IMG/VR virus record: IMGVR_UViG_3300038701_003480
Location: 1-33,020 of that record
From: a virus
Length of the DNA: 33,020 nucleotides
Reading direction: 5' to 3' (one strand)
The position numbers and the translations under genes were made by a program. Below the pieces are notes generated by a model. The model did no database searches. It saw nothing but the letters and a program-made list of their open reading frames with translations, and was not told the origin of the DNA. Positions within the stretch are counted from its first letter, which is position 1, and each line of letters begins with the position of its first letter. This document shows, one piece after another, positions 7,804 through 14,985 of the stretch.

Positions 7804-9033
7804 TCAAAGGAATGAGGCGTAGTCGCCAGGTTGAATTTTTCTGCAGATGTATAGCCCATGAAGTGTGCTTGCGGTTTTGTTTCTACGCTGGCAATCGCCC
7901 TGATCATTTACTGCCCAAGCGGTAGTTGTTGGTGTTTGATCTGGCTCACCGGTCCAAGCGTAAGTATCGTACTGGCTACTGATGAGATTTCGCTTGGAGA
8001 GGTTATGATCGGTTTGGTAGTAGTTCTCGTACTTATCCGGGTAGAATACTTTGTAAAAGATGTCTTTTACAGGTACCATCACCCAATCTGAAAATCCTTT
8101 GAACGACATTGCGTTGAGCGCAGCAACCTGATCTAAGCAGCTTTCCCAATCTGTAACCACCACATTTGGTTGGTAAAAGTGAATACCGGTTAGCCAATCT
8201 ACTGGGCAGTACTCATCTCCATGGGTGAATTGAGAAATGTCCCATGTGGTTCTGTTTGCCGATGGAGCAAGTCCATCAATGGTAGTGTACCTATCTGTGT
8301 TTCCCCATGGGTTTAAGCTGTTTGCAGACAACGTGTACGGATCTGCCCCCAACTGCATCAACTGAATCGGGCTTGCTCCATAATCCCAAAAATCGAACCA
8401 GCCGGAAGCAATGAGGCTGTACAAATCGCCGGCATACTGAGAGGAATACCCAAAGCTGGTTCTGTGATCAAAAGGCAGAACAGGCATAAACTTCTTCTCA
8501 ATGGTTGGGCAAGCAGTAGCGATAAAAGGGACCCCCGCAGGTGTAGGAACCACACGGCCGTCACTGTCTACATTGTCTACATCTGCAATCTCCTCAGAAA
8601 TGTCTGGAAATGTCACACTCCCGTCCAAATTGAGTTCGGGATTGGATGACTTTGAGAGCAAAATTGATTCGAGAGAGTTGGTCACAAGGACCTTTGGACC
8701 GGTAAGGATTGAACCCGGTTTGAGTTCCCTTGAGACTGCAACCTCCTTTTCTGAATCGGCATAAATAGTTGAGTTCGGAATTAAGATGTTCTTGTTGGCC
8801 TGAGATGTATCGGAATACCCGGGGACATCGGTATCCGTGTCGTCGTCTTTACCCGGTGATTTTGAAGTTATTGTGATGTCTGGACCGATATGGGTTTCCC
8901 CACCTTCAATTGACACCTGGTAGGATTGATCTGAATTTTCGTAGGTAGCCGGGAGGCATTCTCCGCCGATCGTTTGAACCGGGAAGCTCACCTCTACATT
9001 AAGTGTGGTTGGAAATGATACGGTTACTTCCAT
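7804..9033 (-). CDS. Receptor-binding/tail-fibre-like protein, DUF1566-type C-terminus
   Basis: About 409 residues from ATG (an in-frame GTG precedes it by 3 bases). The N-terminal 130 residues are beta-rich, with an Asp-rich linker (PGKDDDTDTD). The C-terminal 150 residues match the look of the Lcl/DUF1566 C-type-lectin-like fold: FKGFSDWVMVPVKDIF, YDTYAWTGEP, then TAWAVNDQGD and a closing LYICRKI with paired Cys. Such domains are displayed at phage tips for host binding and are common targets of diversity-generating retroelements. It follows a BppU-like baseplate gene, overlapping at the start. No reverse transcriptase is present in the window. Confidence 0.7.
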   Translation of the reverse strand: MEVTVSFPTTLNVEVSFPVQTIGGECLPATYENSDQSYQVSIEGGETHIGPDITITSKSPGKDDDTDTDVPGYSDTSQANKNILIPNSTIYADSEKEVAVSRELKPGSILTGPKVLVTNSLESILLSKSSNPELNLDGSVTFPDISEEIADVDNVDSDGRVVPTPAGVPFIATACPTIEKKFMPVLPFDHRTSFGYSSQYAGDLYSLIASGWFDFWDYGASPIQLMQLGADPYTLSANSLNPWGNTDRYTTIDGLAPSANRTTWDISQFTHGDEYCPVDWLTGIHFYQPNVVVTDWESCLDQVAALNAMSFKGFSDWVMVPVKDIFYKVFYPDKYENYYQTDHNLSKRNLISSQYDTYAWTGEPDQTPTTTAWAVNDQGDCQRRNKTASTLHGLYICRKIQPGDYASFL

Positions 9034-9035
9034 CA

Positions 9036-9410
9036 CTAAATAGCCTGATTTCGAATGGTTACTCCATCCATGTAGAAGATCTTCTCAACCTTTTGGATCT
9101 GATGCTGGGAACTATCGGTGAAATCAACATCCTCGACTCCGATTTTAACCTCCGCATCAATCCACCCTTTACGAGCTCCTGAAGTAGCCTCTCGTTTTAC
9201 GTGGATCTGAACGAGGCCATTTGCATCATCCAAAATATCAATCAACTCGGTACCTGAAAGTGAGCCGGCAGTGTGTCTACAGAATACTTCTCCATTGTCG
9301 TAAACAAGAAAGATCGCAAGTCCCTCAAGAGATGAAATTGCTATAGGATCACCATTTGAATCGGTGAGGGTAAAGTTTATCGGAATGTCCTCGCCAGTGT
9401 GTTTTTTCAT
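9036..9410 (-). CDS. Baseplate protein, BppU N-terminal-like
   Basis: 124 residues. The pattern DIPINFTLTDSNGDPIAI then GLAIFLVYDNGEVFCRHT and GARKGWIDAEVKIG resembles the N-terminal domain of BppU-type baseplate upper proteins, a beta-sandwich that anchors receptor-binding proteins to the baseplate. It is followed directly by the DUF1566-type receptor-like protein, which fits an anchor-then-tip pair. It is the first late gene after the cassette-like array, so its promoter would have to lie in or beyond the array. Confidence 0.55.
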   Translation of the reverse strand: MKKHTGEDIPINFTLTDSNGDPIAISSLEGLAIFLVYDNGEVFCRHTAGSLSGTELIDILDDANGLVQIHVKREATSGARKGWIDAEVKIGVEDVDFTDSSQHQIQKVEKIFYMDGVTIRNQAI

Positions 9411-9481
9411 CTCAGCATTTTAGCAAAGATGCGGCGTATACAAGCTATTTGATGGACAACTCAAATGTAGGGAAAATACAC

Positions 9482-9536
9482 ACAACTCTTGCTAAAAGCC
9501 ATGCTTCGCACGGGCGTTTAGCTTGGAGTTATGCAC
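9482..9536 (-). repeat. attC-like imperfect inverted repeat (copy twin of 26.9 kb)
   Basis: Arms run AACTCTTGCTAAAAGCC and GGCGTTTAGCTTGGAGTT around a short loop with mispaired bases. It lies immediately downstream of the small gene at 9542, the usual place of attC in a gene cassette. The first 28 bases from 9484 recur exactly at 26936-26963. The ends (AAC and GTT) recall attC core boxes but do not match the consensus perfectly. Confidence 0.55.
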
Positions 9537-9541
9537 AAGCA

Positions 9542-9811
9542 CTACTCATCGTCATTTTCAACCTTTTTAGGTCTTAATACCAACATCAAAGAGTCTGTAT
9601 TCTCATAAGCACGCAAATAACCGCCTTTACATTGGTTTACTGTATATCCTTTGGCACTCGCTGGGCTTCTGTCATACAAAGTACCTGTGTGTGTTTCAAG
9701 CGTAATGTCATCCTGTGGTGTTATCATTTTTAACGCTTGCTTTTCGCTGTCATTTTCAGGAGTTAACATTATTTGCTTAATTCCGTCTGCTATAATAATT
9801 GCTGTTTTCAT
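9542..9811 (-). CDS. Cassette-borne hypothetical protein
   Basis: 89 residues beginning MKTAIIIADGIKQIMLTPEN, a mixed alpha/beta small protein with no membrane segment. The C-terminal half YLRAYENTDSLMLVLRPKK is beta-like. It is flanked on both sides by attC-like inverted repeats and is visibly AT-richer in its intergenic DNA than the phage structural genes. I do not recognise its family. It is probably one cassette of the array, and it is not required by any phage module I can see. Confidence 0.6.
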   Translation of the reverse strand: MKTAIIIADGIKQIMLTPENDSEKQALKMITPQDDITLETHTGTLYDRSPASAKGYTVNQCKGGYLRAYENTDSLMLVLRPKKVENDDE

Positions 9812-9849
9812 TTTTCGTATTTTAATTAAGTTAAGTTTTTAATTTACCG

Positions 9850-9955
9850 TGCCAGATGCATAACAAAGTGTATAGCAAATAGCCGATTAAGGTTTGTAAT
9901 CAATTTCAAGGTTCGTGCTTCGGCTACTTGCCATACACGAGCCGTTGTGGTGCAT
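9850..9955 (-). repeat. attC-like imperfect inverted repeat
   Basis: The arm at 9868-9886 (GTGTATAGCAAATAGCCGA) and the arm at 9920-9938 (TCGGCTACTTGCCATACAC) pair at 17 of 19 positions. Outside them sit GCATAACAA and TTGTGGTGC, resembling the outer boxes of an attC site. It lies between two small genes in the same direction. Confidence 0.6.
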
Positions 9956-10180
9956 TTAAAGACACACTTCTAAAATATCGTCATTATCTATAACCACGTT
10001 TATTTTACCATTCTTCGCTTCTCTGCAAGTTAAAGCCTCATATCTTACTATTTCGTGAGTTCCGAAGTTTAGGTAATTAAGATATTTAATGGTAAAATAT
10101 TCAGGCTTACCATTACGTCTTGGGTTTTTTGCAAGGACTTTATCACCTGCTTTTGCTTTAAAATTAATTGTTACTTCCAT
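9956..10180 (-). CDS. Cassette-borne small hypothetical protein
   Basis: 74 residues: MEVTINFKAKAGDKVLAKNP then a basic turn and EYFTIKYLNYLNFGTHEI, ending in DDDILEVCL-type acidic sequence. The predicted all-beta pattern suggests a small SH3-like or barrel domain, but no family is recognised. It lies between two imperfect inverted repeats and fills its cassette almost completely, with the stop only a few bases from the downstream repeat. Confidence 0.6.
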   Translation of the reverse strand: MEVTINFKAKAGDKVLAKNPRRNGKPEYFTIKYLNYLNFGTHEIVRYEALTCREAKNGKINVVIDNDDILEVCL

Positions 10181-10189
10181 TTAAAAAAC

Positions 10190-10327
10190 GCACCACAACA
10201 ATGTATAACAGCAATAGCGGTTGTAGTGCTTAATTTTAACACTATTGCTTTTTATTAATATTTCAGTTAATCCGACAATCATTCTTTTTTTAATCCGCTA
10301 CTGCGGTTATACTCAACGTTGTGCGCA
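10190..10327 (-). repeat. attC-like imperfect inverted repeat, long spacer
   Basis: The arm at 10203-10220 (GTATAACAGCAATAGCGG) pairs with that at 10295-10312 (CCGCTACTGCGGTTATAC) at 16 of 18 positions, with a 74-base AT-rich spacer. Flanking CACAACAAT and CAACGTTGTGCGC extend the dyad. The long variable spacer is like the long terminal structures of chromosomal integron attC sites. No gene lies in this stretch. Confidence 0.6.
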
Positions 10328-10328
10328 A

Positions 10329-10481
10329 TTAAGAATCCGCTTTAAGAAACCTAATTGAATCCTCATAGCTTTTTATTAGCCTATCGTAGGCTCTTGCAAC
10401 TATATCATTTTCTTGATTTGCTTGCTTCTTTTTTGCTAACCACAAATGAAGTTGCATAAGTTTAATTGTAATCCAAGTCAT
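10329..10481 (-). CDS. Very small cassette protein (50 aa)
   Basis: An open frame from ATG to TAA encoding 50 residues: it begins MTWITIKLMQLHLWLAKKKQ and ends YEDSIRFLKADS. It is basic, helical, and fills the space between two attC-like repeats, which is what supports it as a real cassette gene. There is no family recognition. The hydrophobic N-terminus could be an amphipathic helix. Confidence 0.5.
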   Translation of the reverse strand: MTWITIKLMQLHLWLAKKKQANQENDIVARAYDRLIKSYEDSIRFLKADS

Positions 10482-10492
10482 AATTTAACTTC

Positions 10493-10585
10493 GCACAACA
10501 AAGGCTAAAAAGCATAGCCATGCGACTTTTTGTGTTTTAATGAAGCGTGATTCAGTGGCTACGCTTCTTAGCCAAACCGTTGTAG
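10493..10585 (-). repeat. attC-like imperfect inverted repeat
   Basis: The arm at 10503-10520 (GGCTAAAAAGCATAGCCA) and the arm at 10556-10573 (TGGCTACGCTTCTTAGCC) pair at 16 of 18 positions. Outer boxes GCACAACAAA and CCGTTGTAGG flank them. It lies directly after the stop of the 114-residue cassette gene. Confidence 0.6.
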
Positions 10586-10591
10586 GTAATG

Positions 10592-10936
10592 CTAATCCCA
10601 GTACCAATTGCGAAACATTCTTCTCCCAAAGTAGTTAGCACACTTCCAGAACTGTTCGGTTCTGTCTTCAAATCGTTCTGCCATACTTTCAGGTATCGCA
10701 CAAGATTTGACCTTAGTTCCAAAGCAAAGAACGCCCAAAAACTTAGCTCCAGCATAAAACCTACCATCTGTGCATCCTATCCACCAAATACCCGTTTCAG
10801 TATCTCGATATATTCGATTCATTACACGTTTCTTTTTCAGAAACTTTTGAAGGTTTGGACTCCACCAAGCACTACCTACAACATCTGCTAAAAAAACATT
10901 GTCAGTAGGTTTTTGAATTGTCATTTTGTTACTCAT
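10592..10936 (-). CDS. Cassette-borne hypothetical protein
   Basis: 114 residues, basic, with a Trp-rich centre (SAWWSPNLQKFLKKK, TETGIWWIGCTDGRFY) and a C-terminal FGRRMFRNWYWD. A second ATG four codons in is an alternative start. There are several cysteines but no regular metal-binding spacing. It sits in the cassette-like array with an inverted repeat directly downstream. I do not recognise the family. Confidence 0.6.
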   Translation of the reverse strand: MSNKMTIQKPTDNVFLADVVGSAWWSPNLQKFLKKKRVMNRIYRDTETGIWWIGCTDGRFYAGAKFLGVLCFGTKVKSCAIPESMAERFEDRTEQFWKCANYFGRRMFRNWYWD

Positions 10937-10991
10937 TGTTTGTCTGTTTTTGAAAGTTAGTAATCAACGTTTTTTAGCAGTAACCGTTGTG
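10937..10991 (-). other. Intercassette spacer with weak attC-like ends
   Basis: A 55-base gap between two small genes. It contains AACCGTTGTGCTAC at its right end, matching the outer box of the other repeats, but I cannot find a long paired arm. It may be a degenerate recombination site. Confidence 0.3.
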
Positions 10992-11267
10992 CTACATAGG
11001 TTTATTGCATCCAAAAGCCTTACAACTACTTGGTTTAATGCACTCTTCGCCTTTTCTGTGGCTACATTCCTGCAACTGTTCGCTTTGCCCTACAACATCA
11101 GGTATAGTTAATTTTTTCAAATCAGCTACAACAGCGCAAATAGCCTGAGCATAATGGGAGTTTTGAAGCCTATCTTCTTTTGTGTACATCAACGGGTCAT
11201 CACACACTCTTCTGTGTAAAGCTATTTGCTCATCCCACTTTTCAATCAATTTCTGTAATTCATTCAT
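10992..11267 (-). CDS. Cassette-borne hypothetical protein, Cys-rich C-terminus
   Basis: 91 residues. The N-terminal half (MNELQKLIEKWDEQIALHRR) is helical. The C-terminus has four Cys plus a His (ECSHRKGEECIKPSSCKAFG), which could bind a metal. It lies between cassette-like spacers and has the same orientation as its neighbours. No family is recognised; the Cys cluster is the only functional hint. Confidence 0.6.
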   Translation of the reverse strand: MNELQKLIEKWDEQIALHRRVCDDPLMYTKEDRLQNSHYAQAICAVVADLKKLTIPDVVGQSEQLQECSHRKGEECIKPSSCKAFGCNKPM

Positions 11268-11289
11268 AATTTATCTATTTAAGTCAAAA

Positions 11290-11375
11290 ACTAACCATAC
11301 CTGCGGCACGTTGGTGTGCATTTAGGATGCTTGCACCATAGTTCGGTGTGCCATCGGTTTCATACCTATTTTGTT
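11290..11375 (-). repeat. Inverted-repeat boundary of the cassette region
   Basis: Several short pairings occur here: TTGGTGTGCA against TGCTTGCACCA, and CGGCAC against GTGTGCC, nested around a small loop near 11330. It marks the junction between the small AT-rich genes and the replication operon, where an array entry site would lie. It is less regular than the sites at 9.85-10.6 kb. Confidence 0.4.
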
Positions 11376-11387
11376 TGTGTTTCCTGT

Positions 11388-11669
11388 TCAATAACTCTCC
11401 CGCCTTACATAGTACGGTAGAGGTGTGGATTCATCGGTGCTGGCCTTTGAGATCCGGTATACCTTTTCACGCTGAATGAGCGACTTGAGGTATTCCAGGT
11501 TTGTCTCTGTACGTAAGCGCCCCATGAATAAATTTTCAGACTCATCTGCATAGAGGTATGGCATGAGCATGTTGAGGCGCTCATTTCCATTTCCATCAAT
11601 ATGGGTGAAATCATCCCATGTTGCGAGCTCCCAGTAGGAGTCGAGACGTATGAGTTTTGGTGATATCAT
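11388..11669 (-). CDS. Hypothetical protein, end of early region
   Basis: 93 residues starting MISPKLIRLDSYWELATWDD, acidic in the middle, soluble, no motif recognised. It is separated from the helicase gene by the repeat-rich candidate origin and is the last same-direction gene before the cassette-like array. Its base composition is closer to that of the phage genes than to the cassettes, so I count it as phage backbone. Confidence 0.55.
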   Translation of the reverse strand: MISPKLIRLDSYWELATWDDFTHIDGNGNERLNMLMPYLYADESENLFMGRLRTETNLEYLKSLIQREKVYRISKASTDESTPLPYYVRRESY

Positions 11670-11739
11670 TGTATTCCTATAAAAATTTAGCTCAAGGGAA
11701 AATTCGGTTTTCAGCTAATAATGAGTTTTAAGGGCAATA

Positions 11740-11880
11740 ATTCCGTTCCAACGTTCCAACAATCCAACAGTCCAACAAAAACACCTAGTAATCCAACAGT
11801 ATCCAACAGTATCCAACACATATATATATTCTATCTTATTATTATTCAATTACTTATTATATTGTTGGAACGTTGGAACA
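11740..11880. other. Candidate replication origin: TCCAAC iterons plus AT-rich segment
   Basis: Seven direct copies of TCCAAC start at 11747, 11755, 11763, 11771, 11792, 11802 and 11812, mostly 8 or 10 bases apart. They are followed by about 45 bases of almost pure A/T. Then come two inverted copies at 11864 and 11872. The outer 16-mer at 11745-11760 is an exact inverted repeat of 11864-11879. Iterons beside an AT-rich unwinding element are the plan of many phage and plasmid origins, and this lies directly behind the helicase gene. The segment 11670-11923 has no gene. Confidence 0.6.
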
Positions 11881-11923
11881 GATGTTTGTTCTGTTTTCAT
11901 AAATCTATCTCTATTGGGTGTTT

Positions 11924-14155
11924 TTAGAATACTTGCCCATTACCATTTGGCCAGTTCTTAGGGGAAACCTTACTATCCATAGGGTATTCAGAATCTGGTT
12001 CATTCATTCCAACATTCTCCAACCTTGGATCCCATTTTTGGGCAATTTGAATGTCTTTTAGCTCCGTTTGTTGGATCGTTGTGTCGAAAACAAGTCCACT
12101 GGTGTTTTTTGTTACACCTTCACCCTTCTTCCATCTTGTACTCTTAATGACGCCTAAATAGCCTGCCGAATTCTCCAGGTATTGGCTCAGAGATTGTTTA
12201 TTCATTCCTGTTTTTCCCCATTTCCTACGGTAGCTTTCCAGGTATTCAGAGTGTATATCATTAAGCCTTACAACAAGAAGGTCACGTTTAGATTCAAAGT
12301 CGATTTGCTTGTATCCTTTTTTTCCATCTGTGACTTTGATGCTCGAAGCATCGGGTATGAACTTATAGTGCCATTCTTCAGTTATTTGCCCTTTTTCCGC
12401 AAGGTTCTCTACTATATTCCAGAACTCTCCTAAAGAGTCACTTTCTTGGATGAGTGAACTTACCCTTGCAACCTCAGATCTGATCCATTGATCAATTTCA
12501 TCATTTCTCCATGGGAGGGTAAATCGGTTCCCAACAAACTTTAAGCAAGCCGATAGAACGCAGTAGTTACGGAGCACTCTTTCAAGGAAGTTTGTTTTAG
12601 ATGAGCTTAAGTAATCTCTTGTCTCAGAAAATACATCTGCAAAAATTCTACTGTACTTGTTCTTGAATTCTGTTCTGAATGGAATCAATTCCCTGACAAG
12701 TCCAGTTAATCCTTTTTGTTCAAGATCCTCTTTTAGATGCCGATACGCCTCCACTTGCTCTTTCGGTCTGTTCCTATTCGATTGCCCATCGAATGGAACC
12801 AGAATACATCGGCTAAGAGCAGAATTATCGTCTCTAGTGCTCAAGTATTGGCCAGTGAGAACTACAGCACTGTTGTATTTTTGAGTTTCAGTTTTTCTTT
12901 TGGAGCCCCCTTTCCCGCGCTGTCTCCCAGCACCGTCAAAAATTGACTTAATCGTTTGAAACCTTTCTTCATCGATTGCATTGTCATCAAACTCATCCAT
13001 CCATACCACACAATTTCTGAACTGTTCCAGGTACCTTGAAAAGGCGAATGCCGTTCCATGGTTCAAATTGAAAGGAGGCATTTGATTGAAGAAAAATGCA
13101 CTGATAGACTCTGCAAACTTCGACTTTCCGCTTTGCTTTTGTCCATAGCATGAAAGAAGGGGACAGTTATTATCCAGTTGAAATACAACGTCCTTGAATA
13201 ATCCAATCACCACAAAACCTACCGCTGCAATAGCCTTACCCGGATACACCTTTTCCATAAGTGATGTCCATTCTTCAAAGTTTATTTTGGGCTCTATGAA
13301 TTTGATATATCGATCATTTTCATATTCATCCTCCTCCATTAGTCCCTGATAAACTTTACTCGCAGCAGGACTAAAGAACCTTTCCTTATTGTAGTCTGCT
13401 ATTCCCATTTCGTCAAAATGCACAAGGTTGTTCTCAATATCTAACATGGAGTTATACCAAGCCCAAAACCCCTTTGACTGCCATCCCAGTGTTCGCAGCT
13501 CATAGCACATAGGAAATGAGTTGCTGATTTTACTCAGTATTTTCATCAGGTGAACCTTTGTGCCAAAAAACAAGTAGTTGCCCTGTTCAAATACGGTTTT
13601 GCAGAATTGATCTAAACTAACCATTGCCCCGCTAGGCATCTCTATCACCTGATTTGATATTCCATTATCAATTTCCAGAATTCGCTTGTTATCCTCTAAG
13701 CTGTTGATGTGAAAGAATGGCTTAATTATGAAGTTGCTCTTTTGAGTAAACCCTTCTTTTGAAGGGAAGTAGTAGCCCGTTTTCAGTCCATCTGTGACTT
13801 CAAAAAAACCATACTTGTGATACTCTTGCTTATCCACTCCAGGTGGCAACTGAATATCAAACTCATTTACTGATGTTGAAGGTCCGGTTTTATCCTTCCT
13901 GATGTTTTTACTCATTCCACTTTTGAGGGCTTCATCATATTCCTTGCTTTTAATCTTGAACTGCTTCATCAATTGAGACTTGTAGTCTTGCCTCACAGTA
14001 AGGCTAGGAATTTGATTGACTGCAATTGCTACTTGTTGAATTGCTTCACTTTTTAGGTAGGCATCATCTCCGGCTTCACCGATTAAGTGTTGAGCCATCC
14101 ACACAACTCCATCTTGTTTCATGGAGCTTACAGTATCGGTTAATTTGTTGGTCAT
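11924..14155 (-). CDS. Replicative helicase with DnaG-C-like N-terminus
   Basis: 743 residues. The first ~85 residues (GEAGDDAYLKSEAIQQVAIA, then VRQDYKSQLMKQFKI) resemble the C-terminal, helicase-binding segment of DnaG primase. The central part has a Walker A motif (CYGQKQSGKSKF) near residue 340 and a Walker B motif (CVVWMDEFDD) near 400, then SAVVLTGQYLSTRDD, a sensor-like strand, as in SF3/DUF927-type phage helicases. It would unwind DNA at the origin. The primase at 16.4-17.5 kb ends about where this N-terminus would continue. The candidate origin lies directly downstream. Confidence 0.7.
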   Translation of the reverse strand: MTNKLTDTVSSMKQDGVVWMAQHLIGEAGDDAYLKSEAIQQVAIAVNQIPSLTVRQDYKSQLMKQFKIKSKEYDEALKSGMSKNIRKDKTGPSTSVNEFDIQLPPGVDKQEYHKYGFFEVTDGLKTGYYFPSKEGFTQKSNFIIKPFFHINSLEDNKRILEIDNGISNQVIEMPSGAMVSLDQFCKTVFEQGNYLFFGTKVHLMKILSKISNSFPMCYELRTLGWQSKGFWAWYNSMLDIENNLVHFDEMGIADYNKERFFSPAASKVYQGLMEEDEYENDRYIKFIEPKINFEEWTSLMEKVYPGKAIAAVGFVVIGLFKDVVFQLDNNCPLLSCYGQKQSGKSKFAESISAFFFNQMPPFNLNHGTAFAFSRYLEQFRNCVVWMDEFDDNAIDEERFQTIKSIFDGAGRQRGKGGSKRKTETQKYNSAVVLTGQYLSTRDDNSALSRCILVPFDGQSNRNRPKEQVEAYRHLKEDLEQKGLTGLVRELIPFRTEFKNKYSRIFADVFSETRDYLSSSKTNFLERVLRNYCVLSACLKFVGNRFTLPWRNDEIDQWIRSEVARVSSLIQESDSLGEFWNIVENLAEKGQITEEWHYKFIPDASSIKVTDGKKGYKQIDFESKRDLLVVRLNDIHSEYLESYRRKWGKTGMNKQSLSQYLENSAGYLGVIKSTRWKKGEGVTKNTSGLVFDTTIQQTELKDIQIAQKWDPRLENVGMNEPDSEYPMDSKVSPKNWPNGNGQVF

Positions 14156-14161
14156 AGTTGG

Positions 14162-14389
14162 TTATTCCTCTGGTTTAAAGTATTCTCTTACAGTATCGAT
14201 TGATAGTTGGAAGAAGGTGATTTCCCCGGGCATTTTACAGGTTACTGCTCTGCAGAACTGGTCCTGTACAATGACTTCGATTTTCTCTCCTGGCTTCCAG
14301 TTGTAGTCCATTTCATTTTTCCATGGCGTGTGGCAGGTATACACACCAGGCTCAATGATCAGGTCGGTTAGTAGCATTTGGTTTGACAT
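14162..14389 (-). CDS. Small hypothetical early protein
   Basis: 75 residues: MSNQMLLTDLIIEPGVYTCH, then beta-like KPGEKIEVIVQDQFCRAVTC and a helical C-terminus ending in EYFKPEE. It is all soluble, with three Cys without metal spacing. It precedes the helicase by 6 bases in the same direction, so it may be a small accessory factor of replication. No family is recognised. Confidence 0.6.
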   Translation of the reverse strand: MSNQMLLTDLIIEPGVYTCHTPWKNEMDYNWKPGEKIEVIVQDQFCRAVTCKMPGEITFFQLSIDTVREYFKPEE

Positions 14390-14418
14390 GGTGTTAGGTT
14401 GTAGTCCTCATAGGACTT

Positions 14419-14625
14419 CTATTGTTCATTTGGTAATTTCTTGGCATACTCCCTATACTCTTTCACCCTTTCTTTCAAGTGCGAGAGTGAATTTTGAGAC
14501 TTTCGAATCAACTCTATTGGAGCTCCCCTATCAATCAAATAACGATGGTGTAACCTCTCTTTTTCCACCATAATCTCAATTGTTGGGATAATGTCGATGA
14601 GTAGCTTTTGCTTGAAGTTCTCCAT
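14419..14625 (-). CDS. Small helical hypothetical protein
   Basis: 68 residues from the internal ATG (MENFKQKLLIDIIPTIEIMV). A longer frame upstream overlaps the next gene out of phase and has a Cys/His-rich, non-helical extension, so I rejected that start. Nearly the whole chain is amphipathic helix with many Lys and Glu (RKSQNSLSHLKERVKEYREY), perhaps a short coiled coil. It overlaps no neighbour. Function is not recognised. Confidence 0.55.
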   Translation of the reverse strand: MENFKQKLLIDIIPTIEIMVEKERLHHRYLIDRGAPIELIRKSQNSLSHLKERVKEYREYAKKLPNEQ

Positions 14626-14636
14626 TGAAGTTTGCT

Positions 14637-14879
14637 TTATTTCAGAATTATGATGTATTGATAAAACAGAATTGATATGTAGTAAGCCACAATAAGTGAT
14701 GCGATTACTGCAAAAACATCCATCCATTCAACGAGCTTTGTTGGTGTCCGCTCAAAGAATTTTGTAGGCAAGCACGGTGTAATGATGTATTTAACGATCA
14801 ACAGGATGATACCAAATGATATGAGGAAAACCGCAAGCATGATGTTGATTACTGTATAGGGTATTTCGGTAGGTGTCAT
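14637..14879 (-). CDS. Small two-helix membrane protein
   Basis: 80 residues with two strongly hydrophobic segments: residues 12-33 (MLAVFLISFGIILLIVKYII) and 56-76 (AVIASLIVAYYISILFYQYI), joined by a short basic loop (PTKFFERTPTK). It is an inner-membrane protein, probably with both ends on the same side. Its place amid replication genes is odd for a holin, and I would not call it one. Superinfection exclusion is possible but unproven. Confidence 0.6.
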   Translation of the reverse strand: MTPTEIPYTVINIMLAVFLISFGIILLIVKYIITPCLPTKFFERTPTKLVEWMDVFAVIASLIVAYYISILFYQYIIILK

Positions 14880-14886
14880 TGTTCTT

Positions 14887-14985
14887 GGACGTTTTTTGTG
14901 ATTTCAGTATTGGATATCGTTAGCTCTTTGCCTCTGAGCGCGAAAAAGAGGGTTTAATTCTCTAGGACGCTTTTTGTGATTTCAG
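14887..14985. repeat. 21-bp direct repeat at gene end
   Basis: GGACG[T/C]TTTTTGTGATTTCAG occurs at 14887-14907 and 14965-14985 with one mismatch. The right copy encodes the end of the neighbouring protein (EITKSV); the left copy lies in the spacer beyond its stop. It looks like the remnant of a duplication or recombination at that boundary. Confidence 0.7.

Noticed and set aside
7804-9033. Complete diversity-generating retroelement
   Set aside because: No reverse transcriptase, accessory protein or template repeat is visible in the window; only the target-like domain is here.
11740-11820. CRISPR-like array of short repeats
   Set aside because: The repeat unit is six bases with 8-10 base spacing, no spacers of the right length, and no cas genes. 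Iterons fit better.
13830-13838. DnaA box candidates (TTATCCACT at 13830, TTATCCACC at 17974)
   Set aside because: Single near-matches inside coding sequence, without clustering, are expected by chance.
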